From Bradyrhizobium sp. NAS96.2 (GTDB lineage Bacteria; Pseudomonadota; Alphaproteobacteria; Rhizobiales; Xanthobacteraceae), in NCBI RefSeq assembly GCF_001908235.1, contig NZ_LGHK01000081.1, positions 31,454 through 95,453 of the forward strand: 64,000 bases of DNA, written 5' to 3'. Below the pieces are notes generated by a model. It had not been told where the DNA came from and ran no database searches. It saw nothing but the letters and a program-made list of their open reading frames with translations. This document shows positions 1 to 8,518 of the stretch, in pieces. Both the position numbers and the translations under genes were made by a program. Every line of letters starts with the position of its first letter. Position 1 is the first letter of the stretch.

Positions 1-186
1 CTGGTCCCAGTGCTTTGCCATGCAGCAGAGCCTTCGGATCGACTGAACGCTCGTTCCAGGTACGCGTTCGACACGACTGCTCGACTGTCCAGAAGATCGT
101 TGAACCGGCGCGCGAGGCGTGCGCCGGCGTTGGGTTAGAGCACTGTCATGCCGCCCGCTGACTGGGCGTTGGAAAAGGAGGATGAC

Positions 187-966
187 ATGGATTTCGGGTT
201 GAAGGGGCGGCAGGCAGTGGTTTGCGCGTCGAGCCGGGCGCTTGGTCGGGCCTGCGCGCTGGAACTGGCGCGGGCCGGTTGCAACGTGGTGGTCAACGGC
301 CGCGACCAGGCGACGCTGGAGCGGACCGCCGACGAGATCCGGACCGAGACCGGGGTGGAGGTGATCGCCGTCGCCGGCGACGTCACCACCCGCGCTTGCC
401 AGGACGCGCTAATGCAGGCCGCGCCCCGGGTCGACATCCTGGTCAACAACAATGGCGGCCCACCGCTCCGCGACTTCCGCGAGATCGATCGCGAGGCACT
501 GCTGGCCGGCGTGGTCGGCAACATGGCAGCGCCGATCGAGTTGGTGCAGCGAGTGATCGACGGCATGGTCGAGCGGCGCTTCGGTCGCATCGTCAACATC
601 ACCTCGGCCTCGGTGAAGATGCCAATAGCAAGGCTCGACCTGTCGAGCGGCGCCCGGGCCGGGCTGACCGGCTTCCTTGCCGGCGTGGCGCGATCGGTGG
701 CGCATGCCAACGTCACCATCAACTTCCTGCTGCCTGGCGCCTTCGAAACACGCCGCCGCCGCACGAACGAGCAGGCAGCAGCCGAACGGCGCGGCGTTCC
801 GATCGAGACCGTGCGGCAGGAGAGCCAAGCCGACATTCCCGCCGGGCGCTACGGCGACGCCTCCGAATTCGGTGCTGCCCGCGCCTTTCTGTGCTCGGCC
901 CAGGCCGGCTACATCACCGGGCAGAGCCTCCTGATCGATGGCGGCGCCCACCGCGGGATTTTGTAG
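187..966 (+). CDS. SDR family oxidoreductase lacking the canonical YxxxK
   Basis: Short-chain dehydrogenase/reductase (259 aa) with an N-terminal Rossmann fold: a glycine-rich CASSRALG loop at residues 13-20 and NNNGG near 87-91. Ser140 lies at the usual catalytic Ser position, but the Tyr and Lys positions 13 and 17 residues later are Ser153 and Arg157. The C-terminal GQSLLIDGG block is typical of FabG-like SDRs. The start at 187 is chosen for the AGGAGG just upstream; an ATG at 148 lacks one. It lies at the edge of the aromatic catabolic island, convergent with the binding-protein gene. The substrate is unknown, and normal SDR catalysis is doubtful. Confidence 0.85.
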   Translation: MDFGLKGRQAVVCASSRALGRACALELARAGCNVVVNGRDQATLERTADEIRTETGVEVIAVAGDVTTRACQDALMQAAPRVDILVNNNGGPPLRDFREIDREALLAGVVGNMAAPIELVQRVIDGMVERRFGRIVNITSASVKMPIARLDLSSGARAGLTGFLAGVARSVAHANVTINFLLPGAFETRRRRTNEQAAAERRGVPIETVRQESQADIPAGRYGDASEFGAARAFLCSAQAGYITGQSLLIDGGAHRGIL

Positions 967-1162
967 AGTGAGACGGAGCGCCGCATCGTCCGGTGCCGGT
1001 GCGTGGCACTTGCCTCGGCCGCCTCCGCGCCAGCAACAGCCATTCACATTTCAAACAGCGTAAGCATTCGCGATCTCGCGACATGATCTGTCCGAGCTTT
1101 GTGCATCGTTCCGCCCTCGTTGGGCGGGGTTGCATATCAGCCCCATCACTCGAGGGCCGAGT

Positions 1163-2392
1163 TCACGACGCAATGCCGTCCAGATCAACCATGTTCCCGA
1201 CCGGCACCCAATTGGTGCCGTCAAAGCGGGTGATTTGAAGGTTGTGGACGGCGCGATAGTCCGTTGGAGAGTTACTGACCTTGATGCCATCCAGAAATAG
1301 CGGCGGCTGCTCGTCCTTCAGAGACGTTGCATGCTTCAGCAGATTTTCGCGCGTGAGTTCGTTGCCGCACCGCCTCAAGACCTGCTCGATCATGTAGGCG
1401 TTGTTGTAGCCGGGCGTTGCGGTGTTGTCGTCGATGCTGACCGACGGCATGTATTTCTTCATGAACTCGACATAGGCTTTAACGCGAGACCTGGACTGCT
1501 GGCGCGGATCGGTCGCTATGATTTCCCACCACGCCGAGACAAGCCCTTTCGCATTGTCGAGCCCCGCCGGCGCCAGCGTCCCTCCGATCGAGCTGCAGTT
1601 CGAATTGACGATGTGGAGCGGTTTCCAGCCCAGCGCGGCCACCTTGCGGATGCCCTGCGCCGCGAACTTGGAATAGGTCAGCTGCACGAAGACGTCTGCG
1701 CCCGCCCCCCTGCAGTCGGCGACCTGATTGTCGATCGTCGGCTCCGTGATTTCGTGGCTGACTTCCTTGACGATAGCACTGCCCTTGCTGCCGAGCCCTT
1801 TCTTCAGGCCACGAAGAAAGTCCTTGCCGAGATCGTCATTGACATACTGAACCGCGATCTTCGCATCCGGCTTCTCGCTCAGTATATGCGCACCCAGCGC
1901 GGCTCCCTGCGCGACATAGATCGGATAGAACGGAACGATCCACGGAAATTCCTTGGGATCGTTGAAGCGCTCGGCGCCCGAGGTCAGGAACAGGTTTGGC
2001 ACCTTCTTGGCGTTGAGATACTTCATCACCGCGGCATTGGCCGCCGTGCCGAGGAAGCCGGCAATCGCGAACACTTCCTCCGATTCCACCAGCTTTCGGG
2101 TCTGCTCGACGGCCTTCGGCGGCGAGAACGCGTTGTCGAGCGAGATCAGGTTGACCTTTCTGCCGTTGATGCCGCCATTGTCGTTGATCATCTGAAAATA
2201 AGCCGTCTGCGCCTGCCCGTAGACGCCGTATCCGGAAGCGGGGCCGCTGTAAGGTGCAGTGGTCCCGAGCTTGATCTCGGTATCAGTGACGCCGGGTCCG
2301 TAGTTTGCAGCGCGCGCCCCTGACGCGCTTCCGAACGCGAGCGCGCTCGCTCCCAGCCCCACAACGGCCGATCTTCGCGAAATCAACGTCAT
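1163..2392 (-). CDS. ABC transporter substrate-binding protein, branched-chain amino acid (HAAT) type
   Basis: Periplasmic ligand-binding protein of the Leu/Ile/Val-type (Peripla_BP_6) family, 409 aa. The N-terminus carries a twin-Arg SRR motif, a hydrophobic stretch and an Ala-rich cleavage region near residue 28, so it is exported, possibly by Tat. The mature part begins with the typical IKLGTTAPYSGP block. Homologues in catabolic clusters often bind aromatic acids. It is the last gene of the minus-strand catabolic operon, 70 bp after the hydratase, and no permease or ATPase genes accompany it here. ATG at 2392 is preferred over TTG at 2398 because of the spacing from AGGGA. The ligand is inferred to be the aromatic acid degraded by the island. 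Confidence 0.88.
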   Translation of the reverse strand: MTLISRRSAVVGLGASALAFGSASGARAANYGPGVTDTEIKLGTTAPYSGPASGYGVYGQAQTAYFQMINDNGGINGRKVNLISLDNAFSPPKAVEQTRKLVESEEVFAIAGFLGTAANAAVMKYLNAKKVPNLFLTSGAERFNDPKEFPWIVPFYPIYVAQGAALGAHILSEKPDAKIAVQYVNDDLGKDFLRGLKKGLGSKGSAIVKEVSHEITEPTIDNQVADCRGAGADVFVQLTYSKFAAQGIRKVAALGWKPLHIVNSNCSSIGGTLAPAGLDNAKGLVSAWWEIIATDPRQQSRSRVKAYVEFMKKYMPSVSIDDNTATPGYNNAYMIEQVLRRCGNELTRENLLKHATSLKDEQPPLFLDGIKVSNSPTDYRAVHNLQITRFDGTNWVPVGNMVDLDGIAS

Positions 2393-2468
2393 GGCCAATC
2401 GTCCCTGTTATCGATTGTTGGTGATTTGAAGCTCTGAAGCGGCTCTTGATGCCTCCTGATCCGGGCGA

Positions 2469-3248
2469 CTACGTGAAGGTCACGCTGACAGGCCCGAAAC
2501 CGGAGACTCTCGCCTCGTAGACTTCGCCGACCGACACCGGTGAGACCGGGCCAAGCGCGCCCGTCAGCACGACGTCGCCACCTCGCAGGGGTTGGCCGGC
2601 GCGTGCCATCGCCCTTGCGAGCCAAAGCCCGGCACGCAAGGGATGACCAAGGCAGGCCGAGCCACAGCCGACCGACACGATCGTTCCGTTGCGCGTCATC
2701 GTCATGCCGCAGGCCTCGAGGTCGACATCCGTCAATCGCCGCGGCGCTGCGCCGAGCACGTAGCGGGCGCTCGAGCCGTTATCCGCGACGGTATCGAGAA
2801 TGCTGATCTTCCAGTCCCGTATCCGGCTGTCGACGATCTCGAGCGCAGCTACGGCATAGGCGGTCGATCGCATCAGTTCGCCAAGCGTGATGTCCTCGCC
2901 GGAGAGATCGCGGTCGAGAACAAGCGCGATTTCGGCCTCGACACGCGGCTGGATCAACCGCGCGACATCGATAGCCTCGCCGGTCGAAATCTCCATGTCC
3001 GCGAACAGCGCGCCATAGTCAGGCTGATCGACCCCGAGTTGCTGCTGCACGGCTTTCGACGTAAGACCAATCTTCCGGCCGACCAGCCGCCTGCCATCAG
3101 CGATACCGCGCCGGGTCACCTCGGACTGCACCGCATAGGCGGTCTCGAGGTTACCGTTGCCGATCTCGCCGGCGATCGGGTCGATCGGCCGCCGGGCCGA
3201 CTCCGCCTCCCGGAGGCGCGTTGCGAGCCTGTCGACGAGCGTGCTCAT
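2469..3248 (-). CDS. 2-keto-4-pentenoate hydratase (fumarylacetoacetate hydrolase superfamily)
   Basis: A 259-aa MhpD/CmtF-type hydratase that adds water to 2-hydroxypenta-2,4-dienoate, giving 4-hydroxy-2-oxovalerate, late in meta-cleavage pathways. Visible family blocks are GRKIGLTSKA near residue 50, the metal-binding region RVEAEIALVL near 100-110, ALEIVDSRI, and GDVVLTGALGP near the C-terminus. ATG at 3248 overlaps the TGA of the upstream hydrolase as ATGA, which indicates translational coupling; the open frame further upstream lies inside that hydrolase. It fits directly after the C-C hydrolase in the pathway. The next enzyme, an aldolase, is not in the window. Confidence 0.9.
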   Translation of the reverse strand: MSTLVDRLATRLREAESARRPIDPIAGEIGNGNLETAYAVQSEVTRRGIADGRRLVGRKIGLTSKAVQQQLGVDQPDYGALFADMEISTGEAIDVARLIQPRVEAEIALVLDRDLSGEDITLGELMRSTAYAVAALEIVDSRIRDWKISILDTVADNGSSARYVLGAAPRRLTDVDLEACGMTMTRNGTIVSVGCGSACLGHPLRAGLWLARAMARAGQPLRGGDVVLTGALGPVSPVSVGEVYEARVSGFGPVSVTFT

Positions 3249-4054
3249 GGCCGATCCAGGAAGGCGGCGACCAGCGCGTTGAACTCGTCGGCCTTTTCCC
3301 ATTGCGCCCAGTGGCCGCACTTGGGATAGACGTGAAGCTCGGCGTTCGGCATGGTCTTCAGCAGGATGAAGGCGGAATCGAGCGGGACCACACGATCGTC
3401 GCGTCCCCAGACGATCAGCGTCTTGTGCTTCAGCGCGGCGAGATTCTCGCGCCAGATGTCGAGCGGCGGTCGCTTGAAGATGTCGATGACGTCCTTGCGC
3501 ATCGCAGCCTTCAGCCGCTCCTCGAGCAACGCATCGGTGATCGCCTTGGAATCGAACACCAGAAGCTCGATGACGCCTTTCAGCTTCTGCATCGACGGGC
3601 CGTCGCCGCCGTGGAACATCGCCATACGGCGCAGGCCTTCGGTCGGCATTGGCGTGAAGACAGCCTGACTGCCACCCGTGCCCATCAGCACCAGACGGTT
3701 GACCCGCTCCGGGGCGCGCAAGGCGACCATCAGCGAGGTCGCGCCACCCAGCGAGTTGCCGACGAAGCTCGCCTTCCGGACCCCGATCGCATCCATGAAG
3801 CTGCGGACGAATTCGCCCATCGCCTCGAAGATCGGCCCGTCCTGCAGCTTGCCCTCGGTCTCGCCGAACCCGGGCAGATCGACGACGATGACACGGCGGC
3901 CGGCCGCCAGCGGCTCGACATTCTTGCGGTAATTGCTGAGGCCCGATGCGCCCGGTCCACCACCATGGATCAGGATTATTGGTTCTCCCTGCCCGACATC
4001 ATGATAGCGCGTGCGGGTTCCCGTCACGTCGATGAACTTGTCACTCAGATCCAC
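3245..4054 (-). CDS. alpha/beta hydrolase, meta-cleavage product hydrolase type
   Basis: A 269-aa alpha/beta hydrolase of the MhpC/BphD/CmtE group, which split C-C bonds of 2-hydroxy-6-oxo-dienoates into 2-hydroxypentadienoate and an acid. The oxyanion region HGGGPGA is at residues 30-36, the nucleophile Ser101 in GNSLGG, the Asp near 220 in WGRDDRVVP, and His248 in GHWAQ. Start is GTG with CAGGAG upstream. It sits 30 bp after the acyl-CoA ligase and overlaps the hydratase by 4 bp. The released acid could be the substrate of that ligase, which is inference from order only. Confidence 0.9.
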   Translation of the reverse strand: MDLSDKFIDVTGTRTRYHDVGQGEPIILIHGGGPGASGLSNYRKNVEPLAAGRRVIVVDLPGFGETEGKLQDGPIFEAMGEFVRSFMDAIGVRKASFVGNSLGGATSLMVALRAPERVNRLVLMGTGGSQAVFTPMPTEGLRRMAMFHGGDGPSMQKLKGVIELLVFDSKAITDALLEERLKAAMRKDVIDIFKRPPLDIWRENLAALKHKTLIVWGRDDRVVPLDSAFILLKTMPNAELHVYPKCGHWAQWEKADEFNALVAAFLDRP

Positions 4055-4084
4055 GCTTGATCTCCTGTTGATGGCAACGGTCGT

Positions 4085-5587
4085 TCAGGCCGGCGGAACG
4101 CCGGACTGAAGGTAGTGGTCGCGCAGCTTCCGCTTGAAAATCTTGCCGCTCGCCTCCCGTGGCAGCGCGTCGTGAAAGACGAAGCGCTTCGGCACCTTGA
4201 AGCGCGCGAGGCGCCGTTCGAGGAACGCCCTGACATCGGCCGGCGCGGGCTCTGCGTCCGGCTCTGCCTCGATCGCCGCGATCAGGCTTTCGCCGAACTC
4301 CGCATCGGGTACGCCGAACACAGCGCAGTCGCGCACGCCGGGGCAATTGACCAGGACATTCTCGATTTCAGCAGGGTAGATGTTGACCCCACCCGAAATT
4401 ACCATGTCGCGTTTGCGATCGCAGATGTAGAGAAAGCCGTCGGCGTCGAGATAGCCGACATCGCCGCAGGTCACGAGGCCGGCACGATCGACCTGTTCAC
4501 GCTGCTCCGGACGGCCATGGTAAGTGAAGTCCGAATAGGCCTCCGTGCGCAGGTAGATCTCGCCGATGCCGCCGGGCGCGACTTCTAGCCCGGCCTCGTC
4601 GTAGATCCTGAGCTCGCTGCCCGCCATCGGCCGACCGACCGTGCCGGGATGCGCGAGCCACTCCTCGGTGTTGCAGCCGACCGCAGCGCCGGTTTCGGTC
4701 GCGCCATACGTCTCGTGGATCACCGGCCCCCACCATTCGATCATCCCGCGCTTCACGTCGGGCGGACAGGCCGCACCGGTGTGCGTCACCCAGCGGATCG
4801 AGGACAGGTCGTAGCGATCGCGGACGGCGTCGCTGAGCCGCAGGAGGCGCACGAACATGGTCGGTACCATCGTCAGATGCGTGATCCGGTGCTCGGCAAT
4901 GACCCGCAGCAGATCCTCCGGATCGAAACTCTGCTGCAACACCGTGAGGTCGGCATGCTGGAAGGCCTGCCGCGCAAAGGCGCCGGGCGATGCGTGGTAG
5001 AGCGGACCGCAGACAAAGGCCCGCATGCCGGGTTCGATGCCGTAGATCTCGCGAAGCAGTGCCGCGTTTTTCTTGATCTGCTCGGGTGACATTGGCGCGC
5101 GTCGAACACCCTTCGGATGTCCCGTAGTGCCCGAGGTGTAGATCATCGTGCCCCGCGGCGCGCGAGGCGGTTGTTCCCATCGCACAGCCCTGTCGCGAAA
5201 CGCCGGCCAATCCTGCGCGTGGGACGGCAACGGCGTCGACGCGGCCGCATCATCGACGATTAAGGTCGGTAGATCGGCAGGAATGACACGTTCACCCGCC
5301 GCGATCAGGTCGCGATGCCCGATCAGGGCCCGCGGCGTGCAATCGGCCAGAATGTAGGCGATTTCGTCGGGCTTGCTGTGCCAGTTCAGCGGCACGACAT
5401 AGGCGCCGAGTAGCGCGGCTGCATGCAGCACCTCGAAATAGCAGGGATCGTTCCGGATCAGCAACGCGATGGCATCGCCATCGCGGACGCCAATCGCCTC
5501 GAGCGCGGTAGCGGCGCGGCTGCCCTGCTCGAGCAGGTCCTGGCGTGCAACGCGACGCTCGCCGATCACGATCATCTTGTCAGCCAT
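4085..5587 (-). CDS. class I adenylate-forming acyl-CoA synthetase
   Basis: ANL superfamily ligase, 500 aa, converting an acid, ATP and CoA to acyl-CoA. The A3 phosphate loop TSGTTGHPKG lies near residue 155, the adenine-binding ETYGATE near 285, the hinge YICDRKRDMV near 380, and the catalytic Lys in SGKIFKRKLR near the C-terminus. The start at 5587 follows GGAGTGAG; the reading frame extends upstream only through the neighbouring gene. In this operon it probably activates either the aromatic substrate or the aliphatic/aromatic acid released by the neighbouring hydrolase. Specificity cannot be read from the sequence. Confidence 0.9.
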   Translation of the reverse strand: MADKMIVIGERRVARQDLLEQGSRAATALEAIGVRDGDAIALLIRNDPCYFEVLHAAALLGAYVVPLNWHSKPDEIAYILADCTPRALIGHRDLIAAGERVIPADLPTLIVDDAAASTPLPSHAQDWPAFRDRAVRWEQPPRAPRGTMIYTSGTTGHPKGVRRAPMSPEQIKKNAALLREIYGIEPGMRAFVCGPLYHASPGAFARQAFQHADLTVLQQSFDPEDLLRVIAEHRITHLTMVPTMFVRLLRLSDAVRDRYDLSSIRWVTHTGAACPPDVKRGMIEWWGPVIHETYGATETGAAVGCNTEEWLAHPGTVGRPMAGSELRIYDEAGLEVAPGGIGEIYLRTEAYSDFTYHGRPEQREQVDRAGLVTCGDVGYLDADGFLYICDRKRDMVISGGVNIYPAEIENVLVNCPGVRDCAVFGVPDAEFGESLIAAIEAEPDAEPAPADVRAFLERRLARFKVPKRFVFHDALPREASGKIFKRKLRDHYLQSGVPPA

Positions 5588-5592
5588 CGCGC

Positions 5593-6075
5593 TCACTCCA
5601 GACAAACCGTCACCTCGGCGCGCGCCGGCGGCAGCAGGACGCTGTCGAGCAGGCCGAATTCCTCGTCGCTGAGCGCAAGGGCGATCGAGAACGTCAATGC
5701 ATCCATGTGACCGCTGAGAACGGTCGGGTAGCGCCATTCAGCTTTCGCGATGGTGCGGCCGCGGCCGCGGAATTCGAACAGCAGCGGCTCGGGCGTGCTC
5801 GCGCCATGTCCGCTCTGATAGCCGTCCCCGACGGCATAGACTTCGCATACGAAGTCTTCCGGACCGCGGCGCTGAATTGCGAGCTCTATGTCGAGCAGGC
5901 CGAAAGCGGGATCGGCCGCCGCGTCATCCTGGTAGAAATAGACGAAGGGAATGCGACCGTATTTGCTGGCTCCCCTCTCCGTGTCGGAGGGCACCTGTGC
6001 ATCACTGCGGCCCGGCGTTCGCGGCGGAACAGGACCGAGCAGGCACATCTGCGGCAATGAGCGACAATCAGCCAT
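5593..6075 (-). CDS. unrecognised 160-aa protein in the aromatic catabolic operon
   Basis: I do not recognise this family. The protein is soluble-looking, without signal peptide or membrane segment. Its N-terminal 35 residues are rich in Pro, Ser and Arg; the rest has a regular alternating pattern (IPFVYFYQDD, LLDIELAIQRR, LLFEFRGRGR, ALTFSIALAL) that suggests a compact alpha/beta or beta fold. ATG at 6075 overlaps the end of the amidohydrolase by 8 bp, and its stop lies 5 bp before the acyl-CoA ligase start, so it is translationally embedded in the operon. It might be an accessory or small enzyme subunit of the pathway. Confidence 0.7.
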   Translation of the reverse strand: MADCRSLPQMCLLGPVPPRTPGRSDAQVPSDTERGASKYGRIPFVYFYQDDAAADPAFGLLDIELAIQRRGPEDFVCEVYAVGDGYQSGHGASTPEPLLFEFRGRGRTIAKAEWRYPTVLSGHMDALTFSIALALSDEEFGLLDSVLLPPARAEVTVCLE

Positions 6076-7090
6076 GGGGTGGCCCCGCGACTGCCGTGCT
6101 CCGCAGCCTCGCCACGTCGTAGCGCCGGCCGAGGAATCCGAAGGAATTTTCGGCGAGCACGGCATCGCTGCTCAGCGCCCGCCCGGCGAATGCGCCCGGC
6201 TGCTTCTGCCGGATTGTGAAGGGATAATCGGACCCGACGACGATGCGGCTCTCGCCCACCGCGTTGCCGAGGAATGACAGCGACACCGGATCGTAGAGGA
6301 TCGAGTCGTACCAGAACTGCCGCGCAAGGTTTGACGGCGCTCGCGTCATCTTGCCCCTGGCGCCGAGCGACCAGCCGAAATCCATTCGCGGCAGGATCCA
6401 TGGCAGCGCCCCGCCGCCATGGCTGAGCAAGACACGCAGCCGGGGAAATCTTTCGGGCACACCGGCGGCGAGCAGCGACACCGACGCGAGCGCGGTTTCG
6501 AGCGGAAATACCGCAGTCGCGGCGAATTCCGGGCTGCCGCCGATGCGCTCCATGCCGGCCGGGTGCAGCGGATGCACGAATATGCCGAGATCGAGCGACT
6601 GGGCGGCCTCGTAGACCGGAAACAGGCTTTCGCTGCCGAGCGCCACGCCGTTGATGTGCGACCCGATCTCGATGCCGGCAAAGCCAAGCGCCTTGAGTTT
6701 ATCCAGCTGCCGGACGGCACGTGGCACATCCTGCATGCACACCATGCCGATACCGGCGAAATTGCCGGGCGCCTGCGCGATCATGCCCGCGATCTGGTCG
6801 TTCATGAGGTCCGCGAGATATTCGGCGTCATCAGGCGGCAACCAATGCGACAGCAACTCCGGCATCGGCGAGAGCACCTGCATGTCGGTGCCGTCCTCAA
6901 CCATATCCGCGAGCCGCTGCTCGACGTCCCATGATCGCGTATCGATCTTCCGGAATACCTTGCCCGCGATGATCACCATCGCCTGATCGCCCGTCGAAAG
7001 CTCGACGCTCGGCCAGCGCGCGTCCCGCTTCGGGTCGGCGGCCAGCCGCGCAGGCACAACATGCGTGTGAATGTCGACCACAGTGCCCAA
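6068..7090 (-). CDS. amidohydrolase family protein, ACMSD-like decarboxylase
   Basis: A 340-aa TIM-barrel metal enzyme of the Amidohydrolase_2/ACMSD family. The metal ligands are visible: HTH at residues 8-10, His173 (or His176), His224 in LLSHGGG and Asp288 in VGSDYP, close to ACMSD spacing. Members typically perform non-oxidative decarboxylation of carboxy-semialdehydes or aromatic acids. Start is TTG with GGGAGAG upstream; an internal GTG ten bases on is poorly spaced. First gene of the minus-strand operon, divergent from the ferredoxin reductase. It may remove the ring carboxylate after extradiol cleavage, a role played by the unrelated CmtD in p-cumate pathways. Confidence 0.85.
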   Translation of the reverse strand: MGTVVDIHTHVVPARLAADPKRDARWPSVELSTGDQAMVIIAGKVFRKIDTRSWDVEQRLADMVEDGTDMQVLSPMPELLSHWLPPDDAEYLADLMNDQIAGMIAQAPGNFAGIGMVCMQDVPRAVRQLDKLKALGFAGIEIGSHINGVALGSESLFPVYEAAQSLDLGIFVHPLHPAGMERIGGSPEFAATAVFPLETALASVSLLAAGVPERFPRLRVLLSHGGGALPWILPRMDFGWSLGARGKMTRAPSNLARQFWYDSILYDPVSLSFLGNAVGESRIVVGSDYPFTIRQKQPGAFAGRALSSDAVLAENSFGFLGRRYDVARLRSTAVAGPPHG

Positions 7091-7166
7091 CGCGCTCTCC
7101 CTGTCGCTCTGTTGCGAGCTTCTTGTCGTGATCCCCGCCCGCGCCGCTGCGCGTCGCAGAATTCAC

Positions 7167-7196
7167 TTTACAAACAGGAATGATTGTTTTTATCTT
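7167..7196 (+). promoter_or_regulatory. putative promoter and operator of the dioxygenase operon
   Basis: Between the two divergent catabolic operons lies TTTACA (7167-7172), an 18-bp spacer and TATCTT (7191-7196), a plausible -35/-10 pair for the plus-strand operon. The spacer carries the inverted repeat AAACA-N8-TGTTT (7172-7176 and 7185-7189), a position where a repressor would block RNA polymerase. The TetR protein encoded downstream is the obvious candidate binder. The repeat is short, so this is suggestive only. Confidence 0.4.
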
Positions 7197-7284
7197 TGCT
7201 GTCAAGACGCCTCTGAGCGTCACGGCGGCGACGAGCGGAAATGCCGCGCTGAGGGAGCCGCCAAGAGAGCGGCAGAGGGAGCGA

Positions 7285-8502
7285 ATGACGTTGGATCCGC
7301 AGCAAGCGCGTATCGTAATCGTTGGAGCCGGACAGGCGGGCGCCCGCGCCGCCGAGGCCTTGCGCGCTGCCGGACATCGCGGCCCGGTCAGCCTGATCGG
7401 CGAGGAAGAGCACCTTCCCTACGAACGCCCGCAACTGTCGAAGGCCATTTTGATCGACCGCGTTTCCAATCCGGTGCTGGTCTTGCAGCACCAGCAGTGG
7501 AGCGACCTCGATGTCGCATTGCACACCTCGTCCCGTGCCGTTGCAGCCGATCTGCAGCGTCGTGTTGTCGGCCTCGCCAACGGACAAGAGCTCGCATTCG
7601 ACCAGCTGCTGCTCACGACCGGTACACGTGTGCGTCGCCTGCCCGAGCTCGACAATGGCCCACTCCCCGTCTGCTACCTCCGCTGCATGAACGACGCGCT
7701 GGCGCTGCGCCAGGAGTTGCAGCCCGGTCGACGGATTGCGCTGATCGGCGGCGGGGTCGTCGGCCTCGAAGTCGCCTCCGCCGCGATCGGGCGCGGATGC
7801 CACGTCACCATCATCGAGAAGGCCGAAGGCTTGCTGTCTCAGATCGGCTCCGGATCGCTCGGCCAATATCTCCATCAGCTCCATGCGTCGAAGGGCGCGA
7901 AGATTGTATGCAACGCCGTGGCGAAGCGATCGACATCGCGCGGACTGGAACTCGACGACGGCAGCTTCGTCCCGGCCGATCTCGCATTGGCCGGCGTCGG
8001 CGTCGAGCCGGTCACTGAGCTCGCCCAACAACTGGGCCTCGATTCCCAGCATGGCATCCGCGTCACCTCGAGCGGCGCCACCCATGCCGATAGCATCTTC
8101 GCCGCTGGCGATGTCGCCGAGCAATGGAGCCGGAGCCACGACCGCTGGATGCGCATCGAGAACTGGGCCAATGCGCAGAACCAGGCCATCGCCACCGCAA
8201 AATCGATGACGAACCTCGCGACTGCCTATGATGCCCCGTCCTGGTTCTGGTCCGACCAGTACGACGCCAACATCCAGGTCGTCGGAAATCCGGCCGGTGG
8301 CGAGGAGATCATCAGGGGCGACGTCGGCGCCGGGCGCTTCGTCACCATCAGCGTCCGCGACGGCGAAGTCGTCGGCGGCATCACCGTCAATTCGGCACGA
8401 GACATGGCGGTGCTGCGCCGGCTCGTCGCCTCACGCAAGCCTGTTCGAAAAAGCGAACTCGAGAATCCCGCACTCGAACTGAAGCGCTTACTCGCCGCCT
8501 AG
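7285..8502 (+). CDS. ferredoxin--NAD(+) reductase of a ring-hydroxylating dioxygenase
   Basis: A 405-aa FAD/NAD flavoprotein of the BphA4/rhodocoxin reductase type, passing electrons from NAD(P)H to a Rieske ferredoxin. FAD-binding GAGQAGA is near residue 14, the substrate-proximal YERPQLSK near 47, the NAD-binding GGGVVGLE near 155, and the second FAD motif FAAGDVAE near 273. The C-terminal reductase domain follows. The start at 7285 follows GAGGGAGCGA; the longer frame begins inside the promoter region. It is the first gene of the plus-strand operon, 16 bp before the dioxygenase alpha subunit, and the matching ferredoxin is four genes on. Confidence 0.9.
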   Translation: MTLDPQQARIVIVGAGQAGARAAEALRAAGHRGPVSLIGEEEHLPYERPQLSKAILIDRVSNPVLVLQHQQWSDLDVALHTSSRAVAADLQRRVVGLANGQELAFDQLLLTTGTRVRRLPELDNGPLPVCYLRCMNDALALRQELQPGRRIALIGGGVVGLEVASAAIGRGCHVTIIEKAEGLLSQIGSGSLGQYLHQLHASKGAKIVCNAVAKRSTSRGLELDDGSFVPADLALAGVGVEPVTELAQQLGLDSQHGIRVTSSGATHADSIFAAGDVAEQWSRSHDRWMRIENWANAQNQAIATAKSMTNLATAYDAPSWFWSDQYDANIQVVGNPAGGEEIIRGDVGAGRFVTISVRDGEVVGGITVNSARDMAVLRRLVASRKPVRKSELENPALELKRLLAA

Positions 8503-8518
8503 GGAAGAGGAAACCACA

